Shown here: in pieces, positions 1 through 7,365 of the stretch
Layout of the letters: every line of letters starts with the position of its first letter
Position numbering within the stretch: position 1 is the first letter of the stretch
Assembly: GCF_900104925.1 (NCBI RefSeq)
Contig: NZ_LT629735.1
Location: forward strand, 2,574,291 to 2,638,290
Reading direction: 5' to 3'
Origin: Opitutus sp. GAS368
GTDB lineage: Bacteria > Verrucomicrobiota > Verrucomicrobiia > Opitutales > Opitutaceae
Length of the DNA: 64,000 nt
Translations under genes and position numbers: made by a program
Notes under the pieces: model-generated
The model's database searches: none
Seen by the model: the letters and a program-made list of their open reading frames with translations, nothing else
What the model was told of the DNA's origin: nothing

Positions 1-1143
1 GTGCAGGATGAACGACTTGGAGGTCGCGCCGCCGGTGAGGCCGTCCATGTCCTGGGCTTCCTTCGTCGGCCCGAGGGTGACGAGGGCGATGTTCTGGGTG
101 TCGCCGCGCTGGAACATGGCGGAACCATGGACGCGGGGCAGCACGCCGACCTGGGCGCTGAGCGGACGGAGCGACTTGGCGTCGCGGTGATCGGAGCGGA
201 CGCCCTTGGCGAGCACGGTGGCGCGGTAGGCCTTGTATTGCAGGTCCTCGAACACGACGTTCAGGTCGACGTCGGTGAACTTGCCTTCGCCGAGTTCCTT
301 GGTGAGGGCGGCCTTGGCCTCCTCCTTGAGGAGCTTCACGTTGGCGGAGCGGACGTTCTTCTCGAAGCCGAAGATGGCGGCGGAAACGCGCTCGGCGGGG
401 ACGACACGCTCGATGATGGCGCGGGCCTCGGGGGTGGCGCCGACGAGCTTGAAGGTCTGCTTCGGCTTGCCGGCGAGCTTCTGGAGTTCCTTGATCGCGG
501 CGATGATGGGCTGGATGGCCTGATGGCCGAACGCGAGCGCCTCGATGAACTTCTCCTCGGCGATCTGGTCGGCGGAACCCTCGATCATCAGCATGTCCTT
601 CTCGTTGCCGACATAGATGAGGTCGAGCGACGAGCTGAACATCTGCTCGATGGTCGGGTTGGCGACGAACTGGTCGTCGATCAGGGCGACGCGCACGCAG
701 CCGATCGGCCCGTTCCACGGGATGTCGGAGATGGCGAGGGCGGCGCTGGCGCCGTTGACCATGGCGATGTCGGAGTCGTGGATGAGGTCGGCCGACATGA
801 GCTGGCCGATGATCTGCACCTCATTGAGGAAGCCCTCGGGGAAGAGCGGGCGGCAGGGGCGGTCGCAGAGGCGGGAGATCAGGATCTCGCGCTCGGAGGG
901 CCGGCCCTCGCGCTTGAAGTAGCCGCCGGGGAAGCGGCCGGCCGCGGCATACTTGTCGCGGTAGTCGCAGGTGAGCGGGAAGAAGTCCTGGCCGGGGCGC
1001 ATGGTCTGGGCGACGCAGGCGGTGACGAAGACGTTGGTCTCGCCGACGTTGACGTTGACGGCGCCGCCCGCGAGCTGGGCGATGGAGCCGGTCGAGAACG
1101 TGAGGTTCAGGCCGGGAACGGTGACATTGTGTTTCTGATTCAT
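1..1143 (-). CDS. pnp: polyribonucleotide nucleotidyltransferase, N-terminal part (truncated by window edge)
   Basis: PNPase is the phosphorolytic 3'-5' exoribonuclease of the RNA degradosome; it forms a trimer in the cytoplasm. The reading frame starts at ATG 1141-1143 (MNQKHNVTVPG) and stays open to the window edge, giving 381 of the usual ~700 residues. This covers the first RNase PH domain, the helical domain and the start of the second RNase PH domain. Diagnostic stretches are CDYRDKYAAAGRFPGGYFKR, RPLFPEGFLNEVQ and, near the cut end, LPRVHGSAMFQRGDTQ. The KH and S1 RNA-binding domains lie outside the window. It lies downstream of rpsO on the same strand, the classical rpsO-pnp order, but a terminator-like hairpin separates the two, so pnp probably also has its own promoter. 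Confidence 0.97.
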   Translation of the reverse strand, partial: MNQKHNVTVPGLNLTFSTGSIAQLAGGAVNVNVGETNVFVTACVAQTMRPGQDFFPLTCDYRDKYAAAGRFPGGYFKREGRPSEREILISRLCDRPCRPLFPEGFLNEVQIIGQLMSADLIHDSDIAMVNGASAALAISDIPWNGPIGCVRVALIDDQFVANPTIEQMFSSSLDLIYVGNEKDMLMIEGSADQIAEEKFIEALAFGHQAIQPIIAAIKELQKLAGKPKQTFKLVGATPEARAIIERVVPAERVSAAIFGFEKNVRSANVKLLKEEAKAALTKELGEGKFTDVDLNVVFEDLQYKAYRATVLAKGVRSDHRDAKSLRPLSAQVGVLPRVHGSAMFQRGDTQNIALVTLGPTKEAQDMDGLTGGATSKSFILH

Positions 1144-1276
1144 TTTCGGATTCGGTTCGGATGATGCGTGGCGCCGGCCGGATTGCCGGAACGTCACGCG
1201 GGGTTCGGATGATGGCCGTTTTCTTGGACCCTTTGAATCAGCTCCCGGGAAATTTCGGATTACGGCTCCTGGGGTG

Positions 1277-1340
1277 GAGCGCGTTGACCTCAACGCGCTT
1301 TCCGGTTCTTAAAACGCGCCGGGGTCAGCGCGTTCCACCT
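1277..1340. repeat. imperfect 18-bp inverted repeat with inner hairpin, pnp leader
   Basis: Within the 293-bp rpsO-pnp gap the sequence around 1274-1291 (GGTGGAGCGCGTTGACCT) is mirrored at about 1322-1339 with three mismatches. The left arm also forms its own hairpin, GCGCGTT/AACGCGC. In the pnp transcript this would be a long structured leader. PNPase of enterobacteria autoregulates through such a leader stem, but a regulatory role here is only an inference. It could equally be another dispersed palindrome. Confidence 0.5.
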
Positions 1341-1395
1341 TGATCGGAGAAGTAAGCGGAAATGTCCCTGGGTTCTGGTTCGTGGGGGCTTGAAC

Positions 1396-1424
1396 AAAAG
1401 GCGGCCCGTCGGTGGGCCGCCTTT
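1396..1424 (-). terminator. intrinsic terminator after rpsO
   Basis: The 11-bp stem AAAGGCGGCCC/GGGCCGCCTTT has a short loop and lies 13 bp past the rpsO stop. On the minus strand it is followed by TTTTGTT. This is a standard Rho-independent signature that would limit rpsO to pnp readthrough. Confidence 0.75.
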
Positions 1425-1436
1425 CGTGAAAACGGG

Positions 1437-1700
1437 TTACTTGCGGAGACTCAGCTTCTGCAGCAGGTCGTTGTATTTGGCGAGGTCCTCGCTCTTGACG
1501 TAATCAAGGAGCTTGCGACGACGACTGGCCATTTGGAGGAGGCCGCGGCGGCTGTGGAAGTCCTTGCGATGCGTGCGCAGGTGCTCGGTCAAGTGATTGA
1601 TCCGGGCGGTGAGCAGCGCGATCTGGACGTCGCTGGAGCCGGTGTCCTTCTCGTGGATTTTATACTGGGCGATGACTTCTGACTTAACGGGTTGTGACAT
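1437..1700 (-). CDS. rpsO: 30S ribosomal protein S15
   Basis: S15 binds the central domain of 16S rRNA early in small-subunit assembly. The 87-residue product has the normal family length (88-89). It carries the family signatures [21 protein letters not shown] and [24 protein letters not shown] (residues about 22-66). ATG at 1698-1700 gives the canonical N-terminus. It is followed by its own terminator and then pnp, as in most bacteria. Confidence 0.98.
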   Translation of the reverse strand: MSQPVKSEVIAQYKIHEKDTGSSDVQIALLTARINHLTEHLRTHRKDFHSRRGLLQMASRRRKLLDYVKSEDLAKYNDLLQKLSLRK

Positions 1701-1745
1701 GGTTTAGGTTGTTGATGACGCGGTCTTTGTTGGAGCTTTCGCTCC

Positions 1746-1840
1746 GTGCCGCCCGCTTTTGGAGGGCCGGCGGCACCGTTAGTGTCCGGTTGCCCGGACT
1801 GACCGTGGTGGGAGCCTGCGACCAGCAGGCTCTCACTAAC
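1746..1840. repeat. double-hairpin palindromic element upstream of rpsO
   Basis: The stretch holds GTGCCGCC/GGCGGCAC (1746-1776). Next comes a unit bounded by GTTAGTG (1778-1784) and CACTAAC (1834-1840) that encloses two hairpins: GTCCGG/CCGGAC, and GTGGGAGCCTGC/GCAGGCTCTCAC (1808-1836, one mismatch). Two hairpins inside a short terminal inverted repeat is a BIME-like layout. No coding sequence was seen in 1701-2018 apart from this element and the next palindrome. Confidence 0.6.
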
Positions 1841-1936
1841 GAAGGAGCCATTAACTAAACCGAGGCCCCCTCCTGCAAGCGAAATTTTGCAGAAGCTGAA
1901 GTGTGCCAGTGTGGCGCGGAATCAAGGGTTCCGAGT

Positions 1937-2006
1937 GTAGGGTCGCCGCTTGCCGGCGGACCATCGCGGCTGTAATTCCCGGTCCGCCGGCAAGCGGCGA
2001 CCCTAC
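1937..2006. repeat. GTAG-led REP-type palindrome, 26-bp perfect arms
   Basis: The 26-bp arms 1937-1962 and 1981-2006 are perfect inverted copies that begin GTAGGGTCGCCGC, separated by 18 bp. Each arm also contains an internal CGCC/GGCG hairpin. The GTAG foot is the tetranucleotide known to mark REP sequences processed by RAYT transposases, and such a transposase is encoded at 6826-7278. Confidence 0.75.
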
Positions 2007-2018
2007 AAATAATACCCT

Positions 2019-2420
2019 TCACCCCGACCGCAGGGCCAGGCCCTTGATCTCGCCGCAGCCGGGCAGTTTCCGGAGTTTTTCCACGATGGAGTCGCGGTGC
2101 ATGAACAGCTCGTTGCGGACGACGGCGTGGGAGACGAGCACGACGAGCAGTTTCTTCTCCACGGTGAGCGGATGCGAGTAGGAGGCGTTGGCCACGCCGA
2201 CGAGTTCGGACCATTTCTCGCGGATGCTGTGCTCCACCGAGTCGTGGCTGATGCGGTATTTGACCATCAGCTCGTCGATGACGGTGGTCAGCTCGGTCGG
2301 CCGGCGCTTTTTCGAGCGGCCGGTGTCCTGCGGCAGGTCGCGGATGTCGGCGATGAGGTTCTCGACCGCGCGGGAAAATTCCTGGGGGACGTCTGAAGTT
2401 TTTTTAACCACGGATTGCAC
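2019..2420 (-). CDS. DUF721 / DciA-like protein
   Basis: The 133-residue product has a C-terminal DUF721 domain (residues about 65-130: KWSELVG, ASYSHPLTVEKKLLVVLV, NELFMHRDSIVEKL). This fold is shared with DciA, the loader or recruiter of the replicative helicase in bacteria lacking DnaC/DnaI. The N-terminal half is charged and probably flexible. The only in-frame starts are GTG codons at 2418-2420 and 2409-2411. Both lie inside the dispersed CACGGAT repeat arm, so the first ~7 residues are repeat-derived and the true start is uncertain. Confidence 0.75.
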   Translation of the reverse strand: MQSVVKKTSDVPQEFSRAVENLIADIRDLPQDTGRSKKRRPTELTTVIDELMVKYRISHDSVEHSIREKWSELVGVANASYSHPLTVEKKLLVVLVSHAVVRNELFMHRDSIVEKLRKLPGCGEIKGLALRSG

Positions 2421-2830
2421 GGATTAACACGGATGGATGGGCACCACTAGCACTACTCCGTCAGGTATAGAATGCCCCGGGCGACACACCCCGCCCTGCC
2501 GGGCACCCCTCTCCAGAGGGGACCCAAACCTACGCCGGCGATAATCCCCTCTCGAGAGGGGTGGCGCGGAGCGCCGGGGTGTGTTGGAACCTGACGGAGT
2601 AGTGCTAGGGAGTGTTTTCAAACCCGGTTTGTCATCCTGAGCGGAGCGAATGATCCACGGCAACGAAGGCCATATCGCGAGCGAACGCATGGATTAGGAT
2701 GTCGCTGCGCTCGGAACTTCACTTCGTTCAGAATGACAGGAAACGGGTATTTGTTGGGTTTGAAAACACTCCCTAATCCACACTAATGGAGCACTAATGA
2801 TTAGTGGGGTTTTAGTGTTCATTAGTGGTT
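2405..2830. repeat. composite of four nested palindromic modules
   Basis: The 408-bp gap holds no gene and is almost fully explained by palindromes. There is a CACGGAT triple arm (2405-2436). A 20-bp perfect inverted repeat follows (2447-2466 / 2589-2608) and encloses CCCCTCT/AGAGGGG hairpins and an ACACACCCCG/CCGGGGTGTGT pair. Next is a 17-bp perfect pair GGAGTGTTTTCAAACCC (2609-2625) and its complement (2756-2772). This encloses a TGTCATCCTGAGCG core whose arms are 2630-2656 and 2717-2738. Last is an ACTAAT-type arm pair at 2773-2830 that runs up to the stop codon of the next gene. Confidence 0.8.
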
Positions 2831-4571
2831 AAACTCCGGTGTTCTGGCGGTCGTAAAGGGACTTGTAGAGCGCGTTGCCGGCGTAGAGCGACGCGTGGTC
2901 GCCCTGCGCGACGATCTCGCCCTGATCGAACACGAGGATCATCGACGCGTCGCGGATGGTGCTGAAGCGGTGGGCGATGATGAGCACGGTCCGGCCCGAG
3001 ACGAGCCGACGGAGCGCGTCCTGCACCGCCGCCTCGCTGTCGGAGTCGAGCGCGCTGGTGGCCTCGTCGAGGATGAGGATGGGCGCGTGGCGGAGGAAGG
3101 CGCGGGCGATGGCGATGCGCTGCTTCTGACCGCCGGAGAGCAGGGCGCCGCGCTCGCCGACCATCGTGTCGTAGCCCTGCGGCAGCTTCTCGATGAACTC
3201 GTGGGCGTGGGCCAGGCGGGCGGCGGCCAGGATCTCGTCGCGCGACGTGACGGCGGTGCCGAGGGCGAGGTTGTTGTAGATCGTGTCGTTGAAAAGAACG
3301 GGCTCCTGCGAGACGAGCGCGATGTTGCGGCGCAGATCGGCGAGCCTCATCGCGCGCACCTCGATGCCGTCGATGGTGATCGCGCCGGCGCCGGCCTCGA
3401 AAAAGCGCGGCACAAGGTTGGCGAAGGTGCTCTTGCCCGCGCCGCTCGGGCCGACCAGCGCGCAGACCGTGCCGGCGGGGATGCTGGCGTTGACCTTTTT
3501 CAGCGCGGGGCTGTCGCCATAGGCGAAGGTGACGTCCTTGAACTCCACATGGCCGCGGAGCTTGGTGACCGGCACGGGCGCGGCCGGGTCCGTGATGATC
3601 AGCGGCTCATTGAGCACTTGCTCCAACCGCTCCATCGAGGCGGTGCCGCGGTTCAGCTCCGTGTTGAGGTAGCCGATCTTCTTGATCGGCTCGTAGCAGA
3701 GGTAGAGCGCCATGATGATGGCAAAGAACGTCTCCCATTTGACGCCCGCCTTGTAGGCGAAGAGCAGGGTGGCGGCGATGCCGGCGCCACAAAGGATCTC
3801 GATGGCGGGTGTCAGCGCCTTGGAATATTTCACGGTCTTCATCTGCGCGATGACGAGCGCACCGGTGGCCCGGCCAAAGCGCTGGATCTCCCGCTGTTCC
3901 AAGCCGAAGGCCCGGACTTCCCGGGCGCCGGCGAGGTTCTCCACGAAATGCGAGGAGATGTCGCCGATCTGGTTCTGCACCTGCAGGGCGCGGGCGACGA
4001 TTTTCTTGCCCACGTAATGCACGGGCAGGACGGTGAGTGGCACGACCGCGAGGCAGACCAGCACGAGCGCGGCGCCATCGGTGGCGAAGGCCTGCCAGAT
4101 GAGGAAACCGAGGGCGAACAGCAGCTGGATCGGCTGTTTCACGCCATCGTCGGCGATCAGGGAGAGGGTGAATTGCAATTGCGCGGTATCGGAGGTGCCC
4201 CGGGAAATCAGGTCGCCACTGGATTTCCGCTGCAGGTAGGAGAGAGGCAGCCACTGGAGCTTGCTGAAATACTCGAGCCGGACGCCCTCCAGGATGCGCT
4301 GGCCGGTCAGCTGCACATAATAACTGTTGAGGTAGCCGCTGACGGCCCGCAGGAGGAAGACCAGTGGCACGGTGCCGACGATCAACAGGATCGTGTTGAT
4401 GGGCAGGGGCGTCCCACTGCGGTCAAAGATCGGTGGGAAGACGTATTTGACCAGCGTGGGAAAACCGAGCCCGGTGGAGACACCGAAGATCAGGCCGTAG
4501 AAGATGGCGGCGACCAGCGTGCCGCGGTTCGACTTGAGGTAGCGGAAATAGGGGCGGAAGCGGCGGAGCAT
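2829..4571 (-). CDS. ABC exporter, MsbA/lipid-drug type half-transporter
   Basis: This fused half-transporter has 580 residues, the usual length for MsbA/BmrA-type exporters, and is expected to work as an inner-membrane homodimer. An N-terminal six-helix membrane domain (residues about 1-310) precedes the ATPase. The ATPase has Walker A GPSGAGKST (about 375-383), signature LSGGQKQR (about 480), Walker B ILILDEATSALD (about 500) and an H-loop (IAHRFST). I chose ATG 4569-4571 (MLRRFRPYFRYLK). The frame stays open 36 codons upstream, but that part reads through a CAGAGGA tract and is repeat-derived. The stop codon lies at the tip of an ACTAAT repeat arm. The substrate cannot be told from sequence; lipid A or a drug are family possibilities. 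Confidence 0.9.
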   Translation of the reverse strand: MLRRFRPYFRYLKSNRGTLVAAIFYGLIFGVSTGLGFPTLVKYVFPPIFDRSGTPLPINTILLIVGTVPLVFLLRAVSGYLNSYYVQLTGQRILEGVRLEYFSKLQWLPLSYLQRKSSGDLISRGTSDTAQLQFTLSLIADDGVKQPIQLLFALGFLIWQAFATDGAALVLVCLAVVPLTVLPVHYVGKKIVARALQVQNQIGDISSHFVENLAGAREVRAFGLEQREIQRFGRATGALVIAQMKTVKYSKALTPAIEILCGAGIAATLLFAYKAGVKWETFFAIIMALYLCYEPIKKIGYLNTELNRGTASMERLEQVLNEPLIITDPAAPVPVTKLRGHVEFKDVTFAYGDSPALKKVNASIPAGTVCALVGPSGAGKSTFANLVPRFFEAGAGAITIDGIEVRAMRLADLRRNIALVSQEPVLFNDTIYNNLALGTAVTSRDEILAAARLAHAHEFIEKLPQGYDTMVGERGALLSGGQKQRIAIARAFLRHAPILILDEATSALDSDSEAAVQDALRRLVSGRTVLIIAHRFSTIRDASMILVFDQGEIVAQGDHASLYAGNALYKSLYDRQNTGV

Positions 4572-4596
4572 GAGGGGCGGAAGGCGGCCTACACTG

Positions 4597-4721
4597 ATGA
4601 CAGAGGTCAGAGGACAGAGGCCAGACGGAAAAGTTCGGAGTTGTAGGGCGGGATCACCGTATCCCGCCTTGGTTCGCATGCCCTAACGCGCGGATGGCGG
4701 GATACGGTGATCCCGCCCTAC
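4597..4721. repeat. CAGAGGA tract plus GTAG-led palindrome
   Basis: Positions 4597-4630 carry several spaced copies of ACAGAGG. Positions 4643-4668 and 4696-4721 are 26-bp perfect inverted arms starting GTAGGGCGGGATC. They fill the gap between the oppC stop and the exporter start. Confidence 0.75.
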
Positions 4722-4724
4722 ATT

Positions 4725-5621
4725 TCAATCCTTGGCGGCCCGGACATCCAAGGCGTCCCGCAACCCGTCGCCGAGGAAATTGAGCGAGAAAAGCGCCAGG
4801 GAGAAGATGCCGCCGGGGAAGACGAGCAGCCACCAGAACTCCTCCATCTTCTCGGCGCCGTCCTTGATGAGCGTGCCCCACGAGCTCATGGGCGGCTGGA
4901 CGCCGAGGCCGAGGAAACTCAGGAACGCCTCGAGCAGCATCACGCCCGGGATGGTCAGCGTGGTGTAGACGATGATCGGGCCGAGGGCGTTGGGCAGCAG
5001 GTGGCGGAAAATGATGCGACGGTGGCCGAAGCCGAGCGCCCGGGCCGCCTCGATGAACTCCATTTTCTTCAGCGCCATGATCTGGCTGCGGACAATGCGC
5101 GCCATCGTCAGCCACTCCACCGCGCCGATGGCGACGAAGAGCAGCACGATGTTCCGGCCGAAGAACACCATCAGCAGGATGACGAAGATGGTGAAGGGCA
5201 GGGCGTAGATGATGTCCACGAGGCGCATCATGACGGCGTCGGCCTTGCCGCCGACATAGCCGGCGACGGCGCCGTAGACGACGCCGATGGTCAGCGCGAC
5301 AAACGTGGCGCAGAGCCCGACGCCGAGCGAGATGCGGCCGCCGTAGAGCAGCCGCACGAGCAGGTCGCGGCCGAGCGTGTCGGTGCCGAGCCAATGGGCC
5401 CCCGACGGCGCCGTGGCGCCGAGATCGAGGTTTTGCTCCTGGTAGGTGGCGCGCAGGAACCACGGGCCGGCGAGGCACAGCACCGCCAGCACGAGCAACG
5501 TGACGCCACCGAGCACCGCCAGCCGGTTCTTCTGCAAGCGATGCCACGCATCCTGCCAGGGCGAGGTGCCCTGTTCGAGGTCTGCAGACAAGACTGGAGA
5601 ACTTTTAACCACGGATGACAC
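4725..5621 (-). CDS. oppC: oligopeptide ABC transporter permease, OppC/DppC type
   Basis: This inner-membrane permease of a peptide importer has 298 residues, typical of OppC/DppC. It has the OppC N-terminal segment (WHRLQKNRLAVLGGVTLLVL), about six membrane helices and the cytoplasmic EAA loop EAARALGFGHRRIIFRHLLPN that contacts the ATPase. It ends with the family tail SLNFLGDGLRDALD. It lies downstream of oppB on the same strand. The in-frame start is GTG 5619-5621, inside a CACGGAT repeat arm. A later GTG (5610-5612) or TTG is possible, so the first residues are uncertain. No OppD/OppF ATPase gene is present in the window. Confidence 0.9.
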   Translation of the reverse strand: MSSVVKSSPVLSADLEQGTSPWQDAWHRLQKNRLAVLGGVTLLVLAVLCLAGPWFLRATYQEQNLDLGATAPSGAHWLGTDTLGRDLLVRLLYGGRISLGVGLCATFVALTIGVVYGAVAGYVGGKADAVMMRLVDIIYALPFTIFVILLMVFFGRNIVLLFVAIGAVEWLTMARIVRSQIMALKKMEFIEAARALGFGHRRIIFRHLLPNALGPIIVYTTLTIPGVMLLEAFLSFLGLGVQPPMSSWGTLIKDGAEKMEEFWWLLVFPGGIFSLALFSLNFLGDGLRDALDVRAAKD

Positions 5622-5787
5622 GGATTAACACGGATGAATTTGTGATGCCTGTCATCCTGAGCGTAGCGAAGGATCCAGTATGGTAAACGAAAGCGGACAT
5701 CCTGCTGGATTCTTCGCTATGCGCAGAATGACAGAAAGAGGAAATGGATTGGTTATCCGTGATCATCCGTGAAATCCGTGGTGAAAA
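5603..5787. repeat. nested palindrome: CACGGAT triple arms around a TGTCATCCTGAG core
   Basis: Outer arms at 5603-5636 and 5751-5787 each hold three copies of CACGGAT (or ATCCGTG) spaced about 10-11 bp. Inner arms at 5650-5678 (TGTCATCCTGAGCGTAGCGA onward) and 5704-5732 are inverted copies. The whole oppB-oppC gap is this element, and the left arm enters oppC. Confidence 0.85.
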
Positions 5788-5791
5788 TTCC

Positions 5792-6709
5792 TCATTCGAA
5801 CTTCAGCTTCGGGTTGAGCCACACCTGCACGACGTCGACCACCAGGTTGCAGACCACGATCAGCGTCGCGTAGAGGATGACCGTGCCGAGCACGAGGGTG
5901 TAGTCGCGGCTGAAGGCGCTGATGACAAACTGCCGGCCGAGGCCGGGGATCTGGAAGATCGTCTCGATGACGAACGAGCCCGTGAGGATGCCGGCGATCG
6001 CGGGTCCGAGGAAGGCGACGACGGGCAGCAGGCCGCCGCGCAGGGCGTGCCGGAAGATGACGCGCAACTCCGACGCGCCCTTGGCGCGGGCAGTGCGGAT
6101 ATAATCCTGATTGAGCACCTCAAGCATGCCGCCGCGGGTCAGGCGCATTACATAGGCGGCGTAGACGAAACCCAGGGTGATGCCCGGCAGGATGCGGTCG
6201 GTGGGGCCATACCACCCCGAGACGTTAAACCATTGCAGGTAGACGCCCAGACAGAGGGCGAGCAGCGGACCGAGCACGAAAGTCGGCACGCAGATGCCGA
6301 TCATGCCAACCGCGCTGCAGACATAGTCCAGCCAGGTATTGTGCCGGGCGGCGGCAAAGATGCCCAGGGGCAGGCCCAAGCTCAGGGCGACAAGGAGCGC
6401 CCAGCCGCCGAGTTCGAGCGACACGGGCAGCGTCTGCGCGATGATCTCATTGACGGAACGGTTGGGATACTTGAACGACGGGCCCAGATCGCCGCGCACA
6501 ATGCGGCCGAGGTAGTTGGTGTATTGGCGCCAGAGCGGCTGATCGAGGCCGTAGTGGGCCTCGAGGTTTTTCAGGATCTCGGGCGGAATGGCCCGCTCGG
6601 CCGTGAACGGCCCGCCGGGAACGAAGCGCACCATGAAGAACGTCGCCGTGATGATCACGAAGAGGACCGGGATGGTCTGCAGCAGGCGGCGGACGACGAA
6701 GCGGAACAT
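5792..6709 (-). CDS. oppB: oligopeptide ABC transporter permease, OppB/DppB type
   Basis: OppB-type inner-membrane permease, 305 residues, pairing with the downstream OppC. The start ATG 6707-6709 gives the classical N-terminus MFRFVVRRLLQTIPVLFVI. Also visible are the periplasmic motif RFVPGGPF, YGLDQPLWRQY and the cytoplasmic EAA loop RTARAKGASELRVIFRHALR (about residues 200-220). The last helices match the family (SFVIETIFQIPGLG). The frame is open upstream of the ATG only because it reads through a CAGAGGA tract and a REP element. Peptide-binding lipoproteins for this permease pair are encoded at 9192-12493. Confidence 0.93.
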   Translation of the reverse strand: MFRFVVRRLLQTIPVLFVIITATFFMVRFVPGGPFTAERAIPPEILKNLEAHYGLDQPLWRQYTNYLGRIVRGDLGPSFKYPNRSVNEIIAQTLPVSLELGGWALLVALSLGLPLGIFAAARHNTWLDYVCSAVGMIGICVPTFVLGPLLALCLGVYLQWFNVSGWYGPTDRILPGITLGFVYAAYVMRLTRGGMLEVLNQDYIRTARAKGASELRVIFRHALRGGLLPVVAFLGPAIAGILTGSFVIETIFQIPGLGRQFVISAFSRDYTLVLGTVILYATLIVVCNLVVDVVQVWLNPKLKFE

Positions 6710-6723
6710 GGGTGGCGGAGCAC

Positions 6724-6829
6724 AGATGACAGAGGACCGAGGACGGAGGCCAGACGGAAAAACAAGTAGGTGGGCGTCGATTTCCACATCGACGCCAGTC
6801 GCCGGGATGGAAAACCGGCGACCACCTAT
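6724..6829. repeat. CAGAGGA tract and two-hairpin REP element (RAYT flank)
   Basis: Positions 6724-6758 carry spaced ACAGAGG-like words. Positions 6766-6829 form a REP unit with terminal GTAGGTGG (6766-6773) and CCACCTAT (6822-6829). It encloses hairpins GGCGTCGAT/ATCGACGCC (6773-6796) and GTCGCCGG/CCGGCGAC (6798-6822). The second loop reads GATGGAAAA. The unit sits directly downstream of the RAYT gene. Confidence 0.85.
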
Positions 6830-7278
6830 TCCTGTGTTGGCGAATTGATCGCCCACGGCCAGTCAGCTGCGTTCTTGCAGAGGCCTTTCACGACCGGGTT
6901 TTGCCGGATGTATTCCGCTTTGAACTGCAACTCGTGGGCGCTGCGGATGCGATGATCAAAGAAGTTAACCTGCCACTGAATGCCGAGCTGGCGGGTGTGC
7001 CACGCTTTCCATCGGCCGACGATGATCCGCATATCGGAGGCCCGCGGAAAGCTGATGAGCGCATGCAAGTGATCGGGCATCAGCAGAAACAGGTGGCTGA
7101 ACCATGAGGCTCTCAGGTGATAGAACTTCACGGATTCCAGCAATGCGGGGGCAATGGTTGGTTCCACGAGTGACTGACAACTCTTCAATGCTATCCGCAC
7201 CCGAATATGGAATACCGCCCCGGATTGCACCCAGGCGGACATCGCGTGGTAGAGCCGTCGCGTCGAATCAGTGGCCAT
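6826..7278 (-). CDS. REP-associated tyrosine transposase (RAYT, Y1/HUH family)
   Basis: RAYTs are single-strand-specific Y1 nucleases related to IS200/IS605 TnpA that cut and spread REP hairpins. The 150-residue product from ATG 7276-7278 (MATDSTRRLYH) has the HUH-type motif PDHLHAL (about residues 66-72). It also has the catalytic-tyrosine segment AEYIRQNPVVKGL (Tyr about 122) and the RAYT hallmark ADWPWA near the C-terminus. It is slightly short for the family, but both catalytic motifs are intact. GTCGCCGG hairpins with ATGGAA loops flank it on both sides (6798-6822, 7311-7334), the layout of a REP-RAYT unit. An upstream in-frame ATG at 7300-7302 is possible. Confidence 0.85.
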   Translation of the reverse strand: MATDSTRRLYHAMSAWVQSGAVFHIRVRIALKSCQSLVEPTIAPALLESVKFYHLRASWFSHLFLLMPDHLHALISFPRASDMRIIVGRWKAWHTRQLGIQWQVNFFDHRIRSAHELQFKAEYIRQNPVVKGLCKNAADWPWAINSPTQE

Positions 7279-7310
7279 CGGTAGCGGTAAACGCCGGCCC
7301 ACGCGTTTTT

Positions 7311-7334
7311 GTCGCCGGTATGGAAACCGGCGAC
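7311..7334. repeat. REP hairpin upstream of the RAYT gene
   Basis: GTCGCCGGT/ACCGGCGAC with loop ATGGAA, followed by CACCC. It matches the second hairpin of the downstream REP unit at 6798-6822 in stem, loop and following bases. Confidence 0.8.
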
Positions 7335-7365
7335 CACCCTTTAGGCAAATCGCAAATAAACCGGC

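Noticed and set aside
1-1164. Long plus-strand open frame over the pnp region
   Set aside because: It is antisense to pnp, whose minus-strand translation matches PNPase throughout. The plus product is a Gly/Ala/Glu/Leu-rich low-information sequence typical of high-GC antisense frames.
1855-2214. Arg-rich minus-strand frame upstream of rpsO
   Set aside because: It overlaps a perfect 26-bp palindrome and the DciA-like gene in another frame; the product is compositionally biased.
2424-2690. Short minus-strand frame in the 2421-2828 gap
   Set aside because: It is translation of palindromic repeat DNA and has no independent support.
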